Source: Amycolatopsis tucumanensis
GTDB taxonomy: Bacteria; Actinomycetota; Actinomycetes; Mycobacteriales; Pseudonocardiaceae
Assembly: GCF_021654135.1 (NCBI RefSeq)
Contig: NZ_JAKGSD010000045.1
Location: 1 to 64,000 of the forward strand
DNA: 64,000 nucleotides
Direction: 5' to 3'
The notes below the pieces were generated by a model. That model was not told the origin of the DNA, ran no database searches, and worked only from the letters and a program-made list of their open reading frames with translations. A program made the translations under genes and the position numbers. Positions 48,885-57,047 of this stretch are shown piece by piece. How positions within the stretch are numbered: position 1 is the stretch's first letter; every line of letters starts with the position of its first letter.

Positions 48885-49667
48885 ATGCGGACGCTGAGAG
48901 TGGTCGGGCTGCACGAGGACGGTAAGTCCATCGTGTGCGAAGACCCAGCGCGGCGCGAGCGTTTCCTCCTGCCCGCCGATGAGAAGCTGCGCGCGGCCGT
49001 CCGGGGCGACGTGCCGAGGCTCGGGCAGATCGAAATCGAGACGGAGAGCCAGATGCGACCACGCGAGATCCAGGCCCGGATCCGGGCCGGCGAGTCGGTG
49101 CAGCAGGTCGCGGACGCCGCCGGGGTTTCGGTGGAACGGGTGGAGCGGTTCGCGTACCCGGTGCTGCTGGAGCGGTCCCGCACCGCCGAGCTGGCACAGT
49201 CGGCGCACCCGGTGCGCGAGGACGGCCCGGACGTGCGGACGCTCGGCGAGATCGTGGCGTACGCGTTCGGCGTGCGAGGCCAGGACTACTCGCAGGCGTC
49301 GTGGGACGCCTGGCGCGGCGACGACGGCCGGTGGATCGTGGCGCTCCGGTGGACCGCGGGCCGCTCCGACAACGCCGCGCACTGGCAGTTCTCGGCCGGC
49401 GCGCACGGCGGCACGGTCACGGCGCTGGACGAGCACGCCGAGGACCTGCTGGACCCGCACCGCACGCCGCGGACGCTGCGAGCGGTGGGCGCGGAGGCCG
49501 AGCCGCTGCCGGAGCCCGAGCCCGAGCCGGCGGACGAGCAGCCCACGCTCGACATCGACGCCCACCCCGACCCGACGGCAGCCAAGCCGAAGCCGAAGAA
49601 GAAGGCCCACCCAGCCGTCCCAGCCTGGGAAGACGTCCTACTGGGAGTCCGCAGCCAGCGCGGCTGA
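48885..49667 (+). CDS. sepH: septation protein SepH
   Basis: 260 residues. Actinobacterial cell-division factor that stimulates FtsZ assembly. The N-terminal DUF3071 domain starts MRTLRVVGLHEDGKSIVCED, contains a helix-turn-helix-like segment (VQQVADAAGVSVERVERFAY, about 68-87), and WDAWRGDDGRWIVALRW is conserved. The C-terminus is disordered and rich in Pro, Glu and Lys (PEPEPEPADEQP, KPKPKKKAHP) and ends in a short motif PAWEDVLLGVRS, as in other SepH proteins. AGGAGGA gives a strong ribosome site. Confidence 0.94.
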   Translation: MRTLRVVGLHEDGKSIVCEDPARRERFLLPADEKLRAAVRGDVPRLGQIEIETESQMRPREIQARIRAGESVQQVADAAGVSVERVERFAYPVLLERSRTAELAQSAHPVREDGPDVRTLGEIVAYAFGVRGQDYSQASWDAWRGDDGRWIVALRWTAGRSDNAAHWQFSAGAHGGTVTALDEHAEDLLDPHRTPRTLRAVGAEAEPLPEPEPEPADEQPTLDIDAHPDPTAAKPKPKKKAHPAVPAWEDVLLGVRSQRG

Positions 49668-49727
49668 CAGCCACGGGGTTGGCGCGAGTTTCCGCAACTC
49701 GGGCGAGTTCCGGCTAGCATCGGACAC

Positions 49728-49958
49728 GTGACATTCGAGCGGATCACCGTGGACGCTGACCTGATGGGGGGTCAGCCGTGCATCCGTGGCCTACGGATAC
49801 CCGTGGCCACGGTGATCGCCATGCTTGCCGACGGCATGACCGTGGACGAGATCGTCACCGAGTTGCCCGACCTCACGCCTGGTGACGTCGTGGAGGCGCT
49901 GCGGTTCGCCGCCGAAGCAGTACGGGAACGTGAGCTGCCCCTGAGGCACACCGCGTGA
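49728..49958 (+). CDS. DUF433 family antitoxin
   Basis: 76 residues. [20 protein letters not shown] and the winged HTH-like [26 protein letters not shown] are diagnostic of DUF433 proteins, which act as antitoxins for DUF5615 PIN-like partners. The GTG start is 49728. Its stop overlaps the GTG of the toxin gene (GTGA). It probably also binds its own promoter. The frame is intact, unlike that of its partner. Confidence 0.9.
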   Translation: MTFERITVDADLMGGQPCIRGLRIPVATVIAMLADGMTVDEIVTELPDLTPGDVVEALRFAAEAVRERELPLRHTA

Positions 49959-50325
49959 GGTTCCTCGTCGACAACAATCTGTCGCCTGCGGTTGCCAAGC
50001 TCCTCACCGACGCCGGACACGAGGCTGTCCACCTGCGGGAGTACGGTCTGCAGGCCGCTCCGGACCCGGTCGTGCTGGCCGTGCCCGCGACGAAGACCGG
50101 ATCCTGATCTCGGCGGACACCGACTTCGGCACCCTCCTCGCCCGGGAGCACGCCGACCGTCCATCGGTGCTGCTCGTTCGCCGTCTCGTCGGTCGACGAG
50201 CTGCCGATCAGGCAGCCGTCATCATCGCCAACCTTCCGACGGTCGAGGACGATCTGGCGAGCGGTGCAGTCGTCGTGCTCGCCGACGATTGGCTCCGCGT
50301 GCGTCGTCTCCCATTACTGCCCTGA
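49955..50325 (+). pseudogene. DUF5615 PIN-like toxin gene with a frameshift
   Basis: Frame one (49955-50107) gives [17 protein letters not shown] and on through APDPVVLAV, the first half of a DUF5615 protein, then stops after 50 codons. Shifting frame near 50084 restores [20 protein letters not shown] and the rest of the domain to 50325. The expected reading GTG GCC CGC GAC is here GTG CCC GCG AC, so one G is missing at about 50084. Catalytic acidic residues (Asp of LVDNNLS, and ISADTDFG) survive on the two sides. Either the toxin is inactivated, the ribosome shifts, or the base is a sequencing error. Confidence 0.85.
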
Positions 50326-50835
50326 TCGACTACGCGGAACCGGCCCCACACCAGACCGCCGCCCCGGCAGCAGCGACGCATGCCGCTGCCCCGGCCCCTC
50401 CCCATAACGCGAAGCCAGCCAATCGGCCACGACCCCGGTCCCGGCAGCGTAAACACCCTTGTGCGCCAGGTCCACGACGAGCTCCCGCCGCGGCCAGGTC
50501 CACGGCGGCGCCCCCACCCCGGTCGCGTTCTCCAGCGTCTGGTCGTTCGTCAGCCGGACCGCCCAGAACATGGCCGACGCCCACGGGCCGCGCAGCCCGG
50601 CCGTCGCCATCACGCCCCGCAGCGCCCCCAGCAGCGCGCCCTGCCCGAAGTGCATCGCCAGGTTCACCGACCGCCGCCTGCCGTCCGGCAGCCCGAGCAG
50701 CCGTGCGAGGGTCCGCCCCGGCACGTGCGAGTCCGGCCGTCCGGTGAACCGCTGCTCGACCTTCTCCGCCGCCGTCATCACGAGCACGCCCGCCAGCCCG
50801 GCGACCGCGCCCTGCGCTACCGCTCGTCCCCACAT
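50314..50835 (-). CDS. conserved membrane-associated protein, unknown function
   Basis: 173 residues. A hydrophobic N-terminal helix (AVAQGAVAGLAGVLVMTAAE) is followed by MHFGQGALLGALRGVMATAG, a second amphipathic or membrane helix, and WASAMFWAVRLTNDQTLENA, then WTWPRRELVVDLAHKGVYAA. This set of motifs recurs in actinobacterial DUF1440-like proteins (recognised from pattern, not certain). The 3' end overlaps the toxin gene by 12 bases. Confidence 0.75.
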   Translation of the reverse strand: MWGRAVAQGAVAGLAGVLVMTAAEKVEQRFTGRPDSHVPGRTLARLLGLPDGRRRSVNLAMHFGQGALLGALRGVMATAGLRGPWASAMFWAVRLTNDQTLENATGVGAPPWTWPRRELVVDLAHKGVYAAGTGVVADWLASRYGEGPGQRHASLLPGRRSGVGPVPRSRSGQ

Positions 50836-50894
50836 GCGGGCACGTCTACCCGCGCCGGGCGAATCGAACCACCGCCACGGGGTACTGGGACCTG

Positions 50895-51413
50895 GTGAAA
50901 CGAATCCTCACCGCCGCCGAGTCCCTCCGCGCCGTCGACCCCGCCACCTCCGTCGCGGCCCGCGGCCTGCGCAAGGTGATCGGCCGCGGCGCCGCCGACC
51001 GCCTGCTCCGGGGCGCCTGGCTCGGCCACCCCGTGCACCCGCTGCTGGTCACGTTGCCGATCGGGGCGTGGCTGTCCTCGGCGGTGCTCGACCTGACCGG
51101 CCAGCCCGAAGCCGCCCGGCGCCTGGTCACGATCGGACTGGCCGCGACCCCGCCGACGGTCCTCACCGGCCTCGCCGAGTTCTCCGGACTGGACACCGCA
51201 CAGCGCCGCGTCGGGGCGATCCACGCCGTCGCCAACACCCTCGCCGCGGGCTGCTTCCTCGCCGCGAACCGCTCCAGCCGCCGCACCGCCCGCTTCTGGG
51301 CCGCGGCCGGGCTGGTCACGCTCAGCGCCGGCGGCGCGCTGGGCGGGCACCTGTCCTACGCGCAGGGCGCCGGCGTTGGCCGCTGGTCATCCCTCCAGCC
51401 GGACGGCCAGTGA
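50895..51413 (+). CDS. DUF2231 domain membrane protein
   Basis: 172 residues with four predicted helices. The family signature GHPVHPLLVTLPIGAW is at about 45-60, followed by conserved Leu/Gly helices. In relatives this domain is fused to, or next to, Rieske or cytochrome proteins, suggesting a redox or haem-related membrane role (family knowledge); no such partner is adjacent here. GTG start. Confidence 0.85.
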   Translation: MKRILTAAESLRAVDPATSVAARGLRKVIGRGAADRLLRGAWLGHPVHPLLVTLPIGAWLSSAVLDLTGQPEAARRLVTIGLAATPPTVLTGLAEFSGLDTAQRRVGAIHAVANTLAAGCFLAANRSSRRTARFWAAAGLVTLSAGGALGGHLSYAQGAGVGRWSSLQPDGQ

Positions 51414-51436
51414 ACCCGGCACCACCCCCGGGTCCG

Positions 51437-52033
51437 TCAGAACACGACGGCCAGCACGCCGAACCAGGACAGCACGACCCCGGCCGCCGCGCCCAGCGCC
51501 ACCCACCGGATGATCGGCAGCTTCCGCGCCAGCCACAGCGACGGCGCGATCCCGGCGGTGACCACGACCGCCGCGACCAGCACCAGCCAGCCCGCGGTCT
51601 CCGCCGCCAGCGCGATCGCGAGCGCCATCATCGCGACGATCACCACCGCCGCCACGAACCCGGCCACCACCAGCCCGGTCGCCCACGGCGTCGGCTCGTC
51701 CCCGACCCCGGCGAACAGCCGCGGGGGCTCCTCGGCGCGCGGTGGCGGCGGCACGACCACCTGCTCCCCGGTCACCGGGTCCACGTAGTGCACCGGCGTG
51801 CCCATCACCCCGGCGACGCGCGAAGCCAGCTGCTGCCCGCGCCGGGACACCACGGTCGCGGCCTCGCTCGGGTCGTTCGCCGATCGCCGCAGCGCCGCGG
51901 CGACCTGTGCCCACTCGTGCAGCGCGTCGGCCAGTTCGACACCCAGCGCGAGGCTGTGGGGGTCGATCTCGCGCGTGTACACGTCACCGTGCCCCTTGAG
52001 CACGGCGCGGTCGCCGCGGACCCGCAATTCCAC
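51437..52033 (-). CDS. membrane protein, DUF2537-like
   Basis: 198 residues from a GTG start with AAAGG eight bases upstream. Residues 1-115 are soluble (VELRVRGDRAVLKGHG, EWAQVAAALRRSANDP); residues about 116-198 form three hydrophobic helices (GLVVAGFVAAVVIVAMMALA and two more). The architecture resembles actinobacterial DUF2537 proteins of unknown role, but I hold this name loosely. It is 36 bases from the convergent stop region and overlaps nothing essential. Confidence 0.7.
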   Translation of the reverse strand: MELRVRGDRAVLKGHGDVYTREIDPHSLALGVELADALHEWAQVAAALRRSANDPSEAATVVSRRGQQLASRVAGVMGTPVHYVDPVTGEQVVVPPPPRAEEPPRLFAGVGDEPTPWATGLVVAGFVAAVVIVAMMALAIALAAETAGWLVLVAAVVVTAGIAPSLWLARKLPIIRWVALGAAAGVVLSWFGVLAVVF

Positions 52034-52068
52034 GCATGCACCTTTCCGGCCGTCGCGCCAGGACGTCG

Positions 52069-52878
52069 TCAATTTACCGCTGCGGCGAGCTCGTAGAAGG
52101 CCACCGCCGCGGCAGTGGCCACGTTGAGCGAATCGACGCCTTCGCTCATCGGGATCCGCACCGCGACGTCGGCGCTGTCCAGCGCTTCCGCGGTCAGGCC
52201 GGGCCCCTCCGAGCCGAGCAGCAGCGCCGTCCGGCCACCGTCGGCGGCCACCTCGCGCAGCGTCCGCGAGTCGGCGCGGGGCGTCAGCGCCGCCACCCGG
52301 AACCCCGCCGCCCGCACCCGCTCAAGCCCGGACGGCCACGGCGTCAGCGCGGCGAACGGCACCCGCAGCACGTTGCCCATCGACACCCGCACGCTCCGCC
52401 GGTACAGCGGGTCCGCGCAGCCGGCGCCGAGCAGCACCCCGTCGACCCCGAGCGCGGCCGCGTTGCGGAACAGGGCGCCGATGTTCTCGTGGTCGCCGAC
52501 GCCCTCCAGCACGGCGACCACCCGCGACCGCGCGAGGATCTCGTCCGCGTCCGGCTGGGGCGCGCGGTCGGCCACCGCGAGCACGCCCCGGTTGAGGTGG
52601 AACCCGACGACCTTCGCCATCACCTCGGCCGACGTGACGTACGCCGGCACCGGCACGTCCGCCAGGTCGGGCGCGAGTTCTTCGATCCGCCGCTCGACGC
52701 CCAGCAGGGCCCGCGGCGGGTACGCTGACGCGAGCAGGCGCCGGACCACCACGGTGCCCTCGGCGATCACCAGGCCGCGCCCGCCGGGCCGGTCCGGTCG
52801 CCGGTCCGCCGTGGAGAGGTCCCGGAAGTCGTCGAGCCTGGGATCACCCTCGTCTTCGGTTCGCACGATCTGCGCCAC
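52069..52878 (-). CDS. TrmH/SpoU family RNA 2'-O-methyltransferase
   Basis: 269 residues. The three SPOUT motifs are clear: HENIGALFRNAAALGVDGVL (motif 1), RVSMGNVLRVPF (motif 2) and LGSEGPGLTAEAL then PMSEGVDSLNVATAAAVAFYE (motif 3 and the knotted SAM site). The N-terminal part is an L30e-like substrate-binding domain. Likely methylates a ribose in tRNA or rRNA. The GTG at 52878 gives the usual length; the frame extends upstream to 52950 without a better start. Confidence 0.9.
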   Translation of the reverse strand: MAQIVRTEDEGDPRLDDFRDLSTADRRPDRPGGRGLVIAEGTVVVRRLLASAYPPRALLGVERRIEELAPDLADVPVPAYVTSAEVMAKVVGFHLNRGVLAVADRAPQPDADEILARSRVVAVLEGVGDHENIGALFRNAAALGVDGVLLGAGCADPLYRRSVRVSMGNVLRVPFAALTPWPSGLERVRAAGFRVAALTPRADSRTLREVAADGGRTALLLGSEGPGLTAEALDSADVAVRIPMSEGVDSLNVATAAAVAFYELAAAVN

Positions 52879-53105
52879 GGCATGAAGTCTGCGGCTTCGG
52901 GGTAGATCCTCCGTCGTCGGGGTGGGTGCTCCGAACGTCATGCGTACCACTGGGCCGAACGGAGCAGCAGGGGCCGCGGTGGGGCGCGTCGCAGCGGAGC
53001 CACCGTTTTGGCCGATGACCCCGCGACGATCGCTGTGCGACCGTTGTCGGCCGGGGTGCCGCGGCGATCACCACAGCCGCGGCCGAGGACAAGAGCAGGG
53101 ATGGC

Positions 53106-54608
53106 ATGGGCAAGGACGTGTCGGCGGAAACCTTCAGCCCCCGGGACCGGGCGCGGTACCGGCACAAGCTCCAGCGGTGCCTGGACACCCTGGCCAGGAT
53201 GCTCGCCGACGACAGCTTCTCGTTCCCGCGAAGACACATCGGGCTCGAGGTCGAACTGAACCTGGTGGACGACCGGCTGCGGCCGTCCATGTCGAACAGC
53301 GCCGTGCTGGAGGCGCTGGACGACGAGTCCTTCACCACGGAACTGTCGCAGCACAACATCGAGCTGAACGTGCCGCCGCGACCGCTCGCCGGGAAGTCCG
53401 CGATCGAACTGGAGCACGACCTGGTCGGCTACCTGGGCGAGGCCGACCGGAACGCGACGGCCGCGGGCGCGCGGCTGGCCGTGATCGGCATCCTGCCGAC
53501 ACTGGCGCAGGACCACTTCGACCAGAAGTGGATCACCAACAACACCCGCTACACGCTGCTCAACGACCAGATCTTCGCCGCCCGCGGGGAGAACATGACG
53601 CTGTCCATGGACGGCGCCCCGCTCGGCGGGCACAACCCGGAGCGGTTGCGCGCCTACTCCGAGTCCATCCTGCCCGAGGCCGCGTGCACGTCGGTGCAGT
53701 TGCACGTGCAGGTGGCGCCGGAGGAATTCGCCACGCACTGGAACGCCGCGCAGTGCCTGGCGGGTGTGCAGGTGGCGGTCGGCGCGAACTCGCCGTTCCT
53801 GCTGGGCAAGGCGCTGTGGCACGAGACCCGCATCCCGCTGTTCCTGCAGGCCACCGACACGCGCCCGGAGGAGCTGCGCAACCAGGGCGTGCGGCCGCGG
53901 GTGTGGTTCGGCGAGCGGTGGATCACCTCGATCTTCGACCTGTTCGAGGAGAACGTCCGCTACTTCCCCGGTCTGCTGCCGGAGACCGACAGCGAGGACC
54001 CGCTGGACACGCTGGAGTCCGGGCAGGCGCCGAAGCTCACGGAACTGATGCTGCACAACGGAACCGTGTGGCGCTGGAACCGCCCGGTGTACGACGTGGT
54101 GGACGGCAAACCGCACCTGCGCGTGGAGAACCGCGTGCTGCCCGCGGGCCCGACCGTGCTCGACATGATGGCCAACGCGGCGTTCTTCTACGGCGCGCAG
54201 CGGGCGCTCGCCGAGGCGGAGCGTCCGGTGTGGACACAGATGTCGTTCCAGGCAGCGGAGGAGAACCTGTACGCCGGCGCGCGCAACGGGTTTGACGCGC
54301 AGCTCTACTGGCCCGGCCAGGGCTGGGTGCCGCCGGACGAGCTGGTGCTGCGCGTGCTGCTGCCGCTCGCGGTCGAGGGGCTGCGCAGCGCGGACGTGTC
54401 CGAAGCGGCCATCGACCGCTACCTCGGCGTCATCGAGCAGCGCTGCCTGACCCGCCGCAACGGCGCGTGGTGGCAGCGGGCGGTGGTCACCGGGGCGGAG
54501 GACCGCGGCGAGGACCGCGAGACCGCGTTGAACACCATGCTCGGGCGCTACCTGGAACTGAGCCGGAGCGGCGAGGCCGTGCACACCTGGCCCGTGGACA
54601 CTCCGTGA
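53106..54608 (+). CDS. glutamate-cysteine ligase family protein (GCS2)
   Basis: 500 residues. ATP-dependent carboxylate-amine ligase of the GCS2 family. HIGLEVELNLVDD near 40-52 holds the metal-binding Glu residues, SQHNIELNVPPRPL near 80-93 the second, and LHVQVAPEEF near 200 the third strand. Many actinobacteria that make mycothiol still carry such genes; the product may be a gamma-glutamyl compound other than glutathione. It is adjacent to the heme oxygenase and superoxide dismutase genes, suggesting a redox setting. The 227-base gap before it shows no gene. Confidence 0.88.
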   Translation: MGKDVSAETFSPRDRARYRHKLQRCLDTLARMLADDSFSFPRRHIGLEVELNLVDDRLRPSMSNSAVLEALDDESFTTELSQHNIELNVPPRPLAGKSAIELEHDLVGYLGEADRNATAAGARLAVIGILPTLAQDHFDQKWITNNTRYTLLNDQIFAARGENMTLSMDGAPLGGHNPERLRAYSESILPEAACTSVQLHVQVAPEEFATHWNAAQCLAGVQVAVGANSPFLLGKALWHETRIPLFLQATDTRPEELRNQGVRPRVWFGERWITSIFDLFEENVRYFPGLLPETDSEDPLDTLESGQAPKLTELMLHNGTVWRWNRPVYDVVDGKPHLRVENRVLPAGPTVLDMMANAAFFYGAQRALAEAERPVWTQMSFQAAEENLYAGARNGFDAQLYWPGQGWVPPDELVLRVLLPLAVEGLRSADVSEAAIDRYLGVIEQRCLTRRNGAWWQRAVVTGAEDRGEDRETALNTMLGRYLELSRSGEAVHTWPVDTP

Positions 54609-54642
54609 TCAACCGGGCTCTGTTCGGGTCAATCCGGCCTTG

Positions 54643-54661
54643 TTAGGGTAGCCTAAGTGAC
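54643..54661 (+). promoter_or_regulatory. IdeR/DtxR-type iron box at the heme oxygenase promoter
   Basis: TTAGGGTAGCCTAAGTGAC matches the 19-base consensus TTAGGTTAGSCTAACCTAA at 14 positions, with the left half almost complete. A -10-like TAGGGT (54644-54649) lies 17 bases after TGTTCG, so a repressor bound here would cover the promoter and the start codon. Iron-loaded IdeR would therefore repress haem breakdown when iron is ample. Confidence 0.85.
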
Positions 54662-54663
54662 CG

Positions 54664-55344
54664 ATGTCGCTTACAGTGCCACTCATGGCGGCTCCCCTCG
54701 CGGTTGACTCGGACCTGACCCAGACCCCGTTCTCGACCACCCTGAGGGAGTCGACACGGCGGGCGCACGACCGAGCGCACCACTCCCGGTACATGCGGGA
54801 CCTGTTCAACGGCGACCTGGACCTGACCGAGTACGCCCGGCTGGTGGCCCAGTACTGGTTCATCTACCAGGCGATCGAGGAGGCCGCGGACGCGATGCGC
54901 CGCGACCCGGTCGGCGGCCGGTTCGTGTTCGACGAGCTGCGCCGGGTGCCCGCGCTGGCGGCCGACCTGGAGTTCCTCTACGGCGAACAGTGGCGGGACC
55001 GCGTCACGCCGGTCCCGGCCACCGAGGACTACGTGCGCCGCATCCGGTCGGTCGCCTTCGACTGGGCAGGCGGCTACGTGGCCCACCACTACACGCGCTA
55101 CCTCGGCGACCTCGCCGGCGGACAGGCGGTGCGCAAGCTGCTGGCCAAGGCCCACGGCGTCGAGGGGCCGGGCGCGCTGTTCTACCACTTCGACGACATC
55201 GACAACGTCCCGGCGTTCCGGAAGCGGTACAAGGCGCTGCTCGACGACACCCCGTGGACCGGGGCCGAGCGCGACCGGATCGTCACCGAGACACTGGTGG
55301 CGTTCGAGTTCAACATCGCGGTGCTCGACGACCTGGCCCAGTGA
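54664..55344 (+). CDS. heme oxygenase (biliverdin-producing)
   Basis: 226 residues. Cleaves haem to biliverdin, CO and iron. The proximal haem ligand is His35 in RAHDRAHHS, equivalent to His20 of Corynebacterium HmuO, and the distal helix GG kink is in YLGDLAGGQAVRKLL. The N-terminus carries about 12 extra residues; the ATG at 54685 is an alternative. The transcript would begin within a few bases of 54664, suggesting leaderless translation. Iron control is shown by the box just upstream. Confidence 0.93.
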   Translation: MSLTVPLMAAPLAVDSDLTQTPFSTTLRESTRRAHDRAHHSRYMRDLFNGDLDLTEYARLVAQYWFIYQAIEEAADAMRRDPVGGRFVFDELRRVPALAADLEFLYGEQWRDRVTPVPATEDYVRRIRSVAFDWAGGYVAHHYTRYLGDLAGGQAVRKLLAKAHGVEGPGALFYHFDDIDNVPAFRKRYKALLDDTPWTGAERDRIVTETLVAFEFNIAVLDDLAQ

Positions 55345-55360
55345 TCATCCGCACACCCCG

Positions 55361-55391
55361 TTGACCTCCATCTAGCTGGAGATTGCAGGGT
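55361..55391 (+). promoter_or_regulatory. MerR-type promoter (site 1, upstream of sodA)
   Basis: TTGACC at 55361 is followed by the inverted repeat CTCCA-TCTAGC-TGGAG within a spacer of about 19 bases and then TTGCAGGGT. The long spacer with a centred dyad is the hallmark of MerR/SoxR-activated promoters. A second site of the same layout precedes nat at 56191. Confidence 0.65.
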
Positions 55392-55397
55392 TGGGAC

Positions 55398-55508
55398 ATG
55401 ACCGGTTCCCGCAGTGCGGACAGCGGCTCCCCAGTTAGCTTCCCGCGCGCGCGAGGACTAGGTTTTGATACCGCAAGGGACTCTGCGTCAGACAAGAAGG
55501 AGGGCTGA
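55398..55508 (+). CDS. possible 36-residue leader peptide upstream of sodA
   Basis: An ATG seven bases after the MerR-type -10 region opens a 36-codon frame ([17 protein letters not shown] to DKKEG) whose TGA overlaps the sodA ATG (TGATG). The product is hydrophilic, without known domain. The spacing from the promoter equals that of nat at its own site, which supports a leaderless gene, but the frame may be chance since a normal sodA promoter (GATACC near 55467) could also exist. Confidence 0.3.
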   Translation: MTGSRSADSGSPVSFPRARGLGFDTARDSASDKKEG

Positions 55509-56128
55509 TGGCCCGCTACGAGCTTCCTGACCTCGACTACGACTACGGCGCGCTCGCCCCGCACATCTCGGGTCAGATCAACGAGCTGCACCACAGCAAG
55601 CACCACGCGACCTACGTCAAGGGTGCCAACGACACCCTGGACAAGCTCGCGGAGGCTCGGGACAAGGGCGACTTCGGCTCGATCGTCGGCCTGGAGACCA
55701 CGCTGGCGTTCAACCTGGCCGGGCACGCCAACCACGTGGTGTGGTGGAAGATCCTGTCCCCCGAAGGCGGCGACAAGCCGACCGGCGAGCTGGCCTCGGC
55801 GATCGACGAGGCGTTCGGCTCGTTCGACAAGTTCCAGGCGCAGTTCAACGCCGTCGCCACGACGATCCAGGGCAACGGCTGGGCCGCCCTGTCGTGGGAC
55901 CCGATCGGCAAGACGCTGATCACGCAGCAGCTGCGCGACCACCACAACAACCTGATCCTGCCGACCGTGCCGATCCTGCTGGTCGACGTGTGGGAGCACG
56001 CCTTCTACCTCGACTACAAGAACGTCAAGGCGGACTACGTCAAGGCGCTGTGGAACGTCTACAACTGGGGCGAGATCAGCAAGCGCTTCGACAACGCCGT
56101 CTCCGGCGGCAACGGCCTGCTCCTCTGA
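55508..56128 (+). CDS. sodA: superoxide dismutase (Fe/Mn type)
   Basis: 206 residues. Converts superoxide to oxygen and peroxide in the cytoplasm. Metal ligands are His28 ([11 protein letters not shown]), the His in [10 protein letters not shown] near 78, and Asp/His in [11 protein letters not shown] near 160-164. There is no signal peptide. In the position between the last two ligands the sequence reads RDHHNN, closer to mycobacterial SodA (DHQTN) than to enterobacterial MnSOD. AAGAAGGAGGG is a strong ribosome site. Ends in a strong terminator. Confidence 0.96.
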   Translation: MARYELPDLDYDYGALAPHISGQINELHHSKHHATYVKGANDTLDKLAEARDKGDFGSIVGLETTLAFNLAGHANHVVWWKILSPEGGDKPTGELASAIDEAFGSFDKFQAQFNAVATTIQGNGWAALSWDPIGKTLITQQLRDHHNNLILPTVPILLVDVWEHAFYLDYKNVKADYVKALWNVYNWGEISKRFDNAVSGGNGLLL

Positions 56129-56140
56129 GCGAGCCTGATC

Positions 56141-56186
56141 GAGGGGTCCTTCCGCGCACCCGCGCGGACAGGGCCCTTCTTTTTTT
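56141..56186 (+). terminator. intrinsic terminator of sodA
   Basis: CCGCGC-N4-GCGCGG (56152-56167), flanked by further pairing (GGGTCC with GGGCCC), is followed by TTCTTTTTTT at 56177-56186. This is the clearest rho-independent terminator in the window. Confidence 0.92.
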
Positions 56187-56190
56187 CCGC

Positions 56191-56221
56191 TTGACCTCGA
56201 CCACAGTGGAGGGTGCAGGCT
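56191..56221 (+). promoter_or_regulatory. MerR-type promoter (site 2, upstream of nat)
   Basis: TTGACCTC at 56191, a centred dyad CCAC-A-GTGG (56201-56209) with CCTC/GAGG arms, and TGCAGGCT ending at 56221, seven bases before the nat ATG. The -35 to ATG distance is 38, against 37 at site 1. The dyad contains the recurrent CCACAGTGGA word described in the findings. Confidence 0.65.
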
Positions 56222-56228
56222 GGCTGCC

Positions 56229-57017
56229 ATGGATGTCGACGCGTACCTGGCCCGCATCGGAGCCGGCCGTCCCGCCGCCCCCACCCCGGCGGCGCTGCGG
56301 GAGCTGCACGAAGCCCACCTGCTGGCGGTTCCGTTCGAGAACCTCAGCGTGCACCTGCCCGAGCGGATCGTGCTGGACGAGGACGCGTTGTTCGACAAGG
56401 TCGTCCGGCGCCGCCGCGGCGGGTTCTGCTACGAGCTCAACGGCCTGTTCGCGGCCCTCCTGCGTGAGCTGGGCTTCCCGGTGACCCTGCTGGGCGGGCG
56501 CGTGTTCGGCGGCGGGCAGTGGGGCCGGCCGCTGGAGCACCTGGCGCTGCGGGTCGACCTGGACGAGCCGTGGCTGGCCGACGTGGGCTTCGGCCGCTTC
56601 GCCCGCCACCCGCTGCGGCTGACGGCGTGCGAGCCGCAGACCGACCCCGAGGGCGAGTTCCTGGTGGTGGACGCGCCGGACGGGGACATCGAGGTGCGGC
56701 TGAACGGCGAGCCGGCCTACCGGCTGGAGAAGCGGCCGCGGCAGCTGTCCGACTTCGGCCCGACCTGCTGGTGGCAGGCCACCTCGCCGGAATCGCACTT
56801 CACGCAGAACGTGCTGAGCACGATCTCGACGCCGTCCGGGCGGGTCACCCTGGCGGGCGACAAGCTGATCGAGACAGTCGACGGCAAGCGGGCCGAGCGC
56901 GAGCTGAGCGACACCGAGAAGGTCGAGGCCTACCGGGTGCACTTCGGGATCGACATGAACGAAGCCCCGGTGCTGGGATCCTTCCCGGCACCGGGGCTCC
57001 GCCCGTTCCCGAACTGA
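56229..57017 (+). CDS. nat: arylamine N-acetyltransferase
   Basis: 262 residues. Transfers acetyl from acetyl-CoA to arylamines, hydrazines or related amines. The catalytic triad is visible: Cys67 in RRRGGFCYELN, His104 in PLEHLALRV and Asp118 in WLADVGFG. Length fits bacterial NATs (about 270-280). Transcription from the MerR-type promoter would start within a few bases of the ATG, so leaderless translation is likely. In mycobacteria nat lies in a sterol-catabolism cluster; that context is absent here. Confidence 0.94.
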   Translation: MDVDAYLARIGAGRPAAPTPAALRELHEAHLLAVPFENLSVHLPERIVLDEDALFDKVVRRRRGGFCYELNGLFAALLRELGFPVTLLGGRVFGGGQWGRPLEHLALRVDLDEPWLADVGFGRFARHPLRLTACEPQTDPEGEFLVVDAPDGDIEVRLNGEPAYRLEKRPRQLSDFGPTCWWQATSPESHFTQNVLSTISTPSGRVTLAGDKLIETVDGKRAERELSDTEKVEAYRVHFGIDMNEAPVLGSFPAPGLRPFPN

Positions 57018-57047
57018 CTGCCGCTCCCACCACGAAGCGGACAAGCA

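Noticed and set aside
50850-50880. tRNA-like 3' sequence (GCGAATCGAACCACC)
   Set aside because: No acceptor or anticodon stem can be paired around it; it lies in a short gap between two divergent genes.
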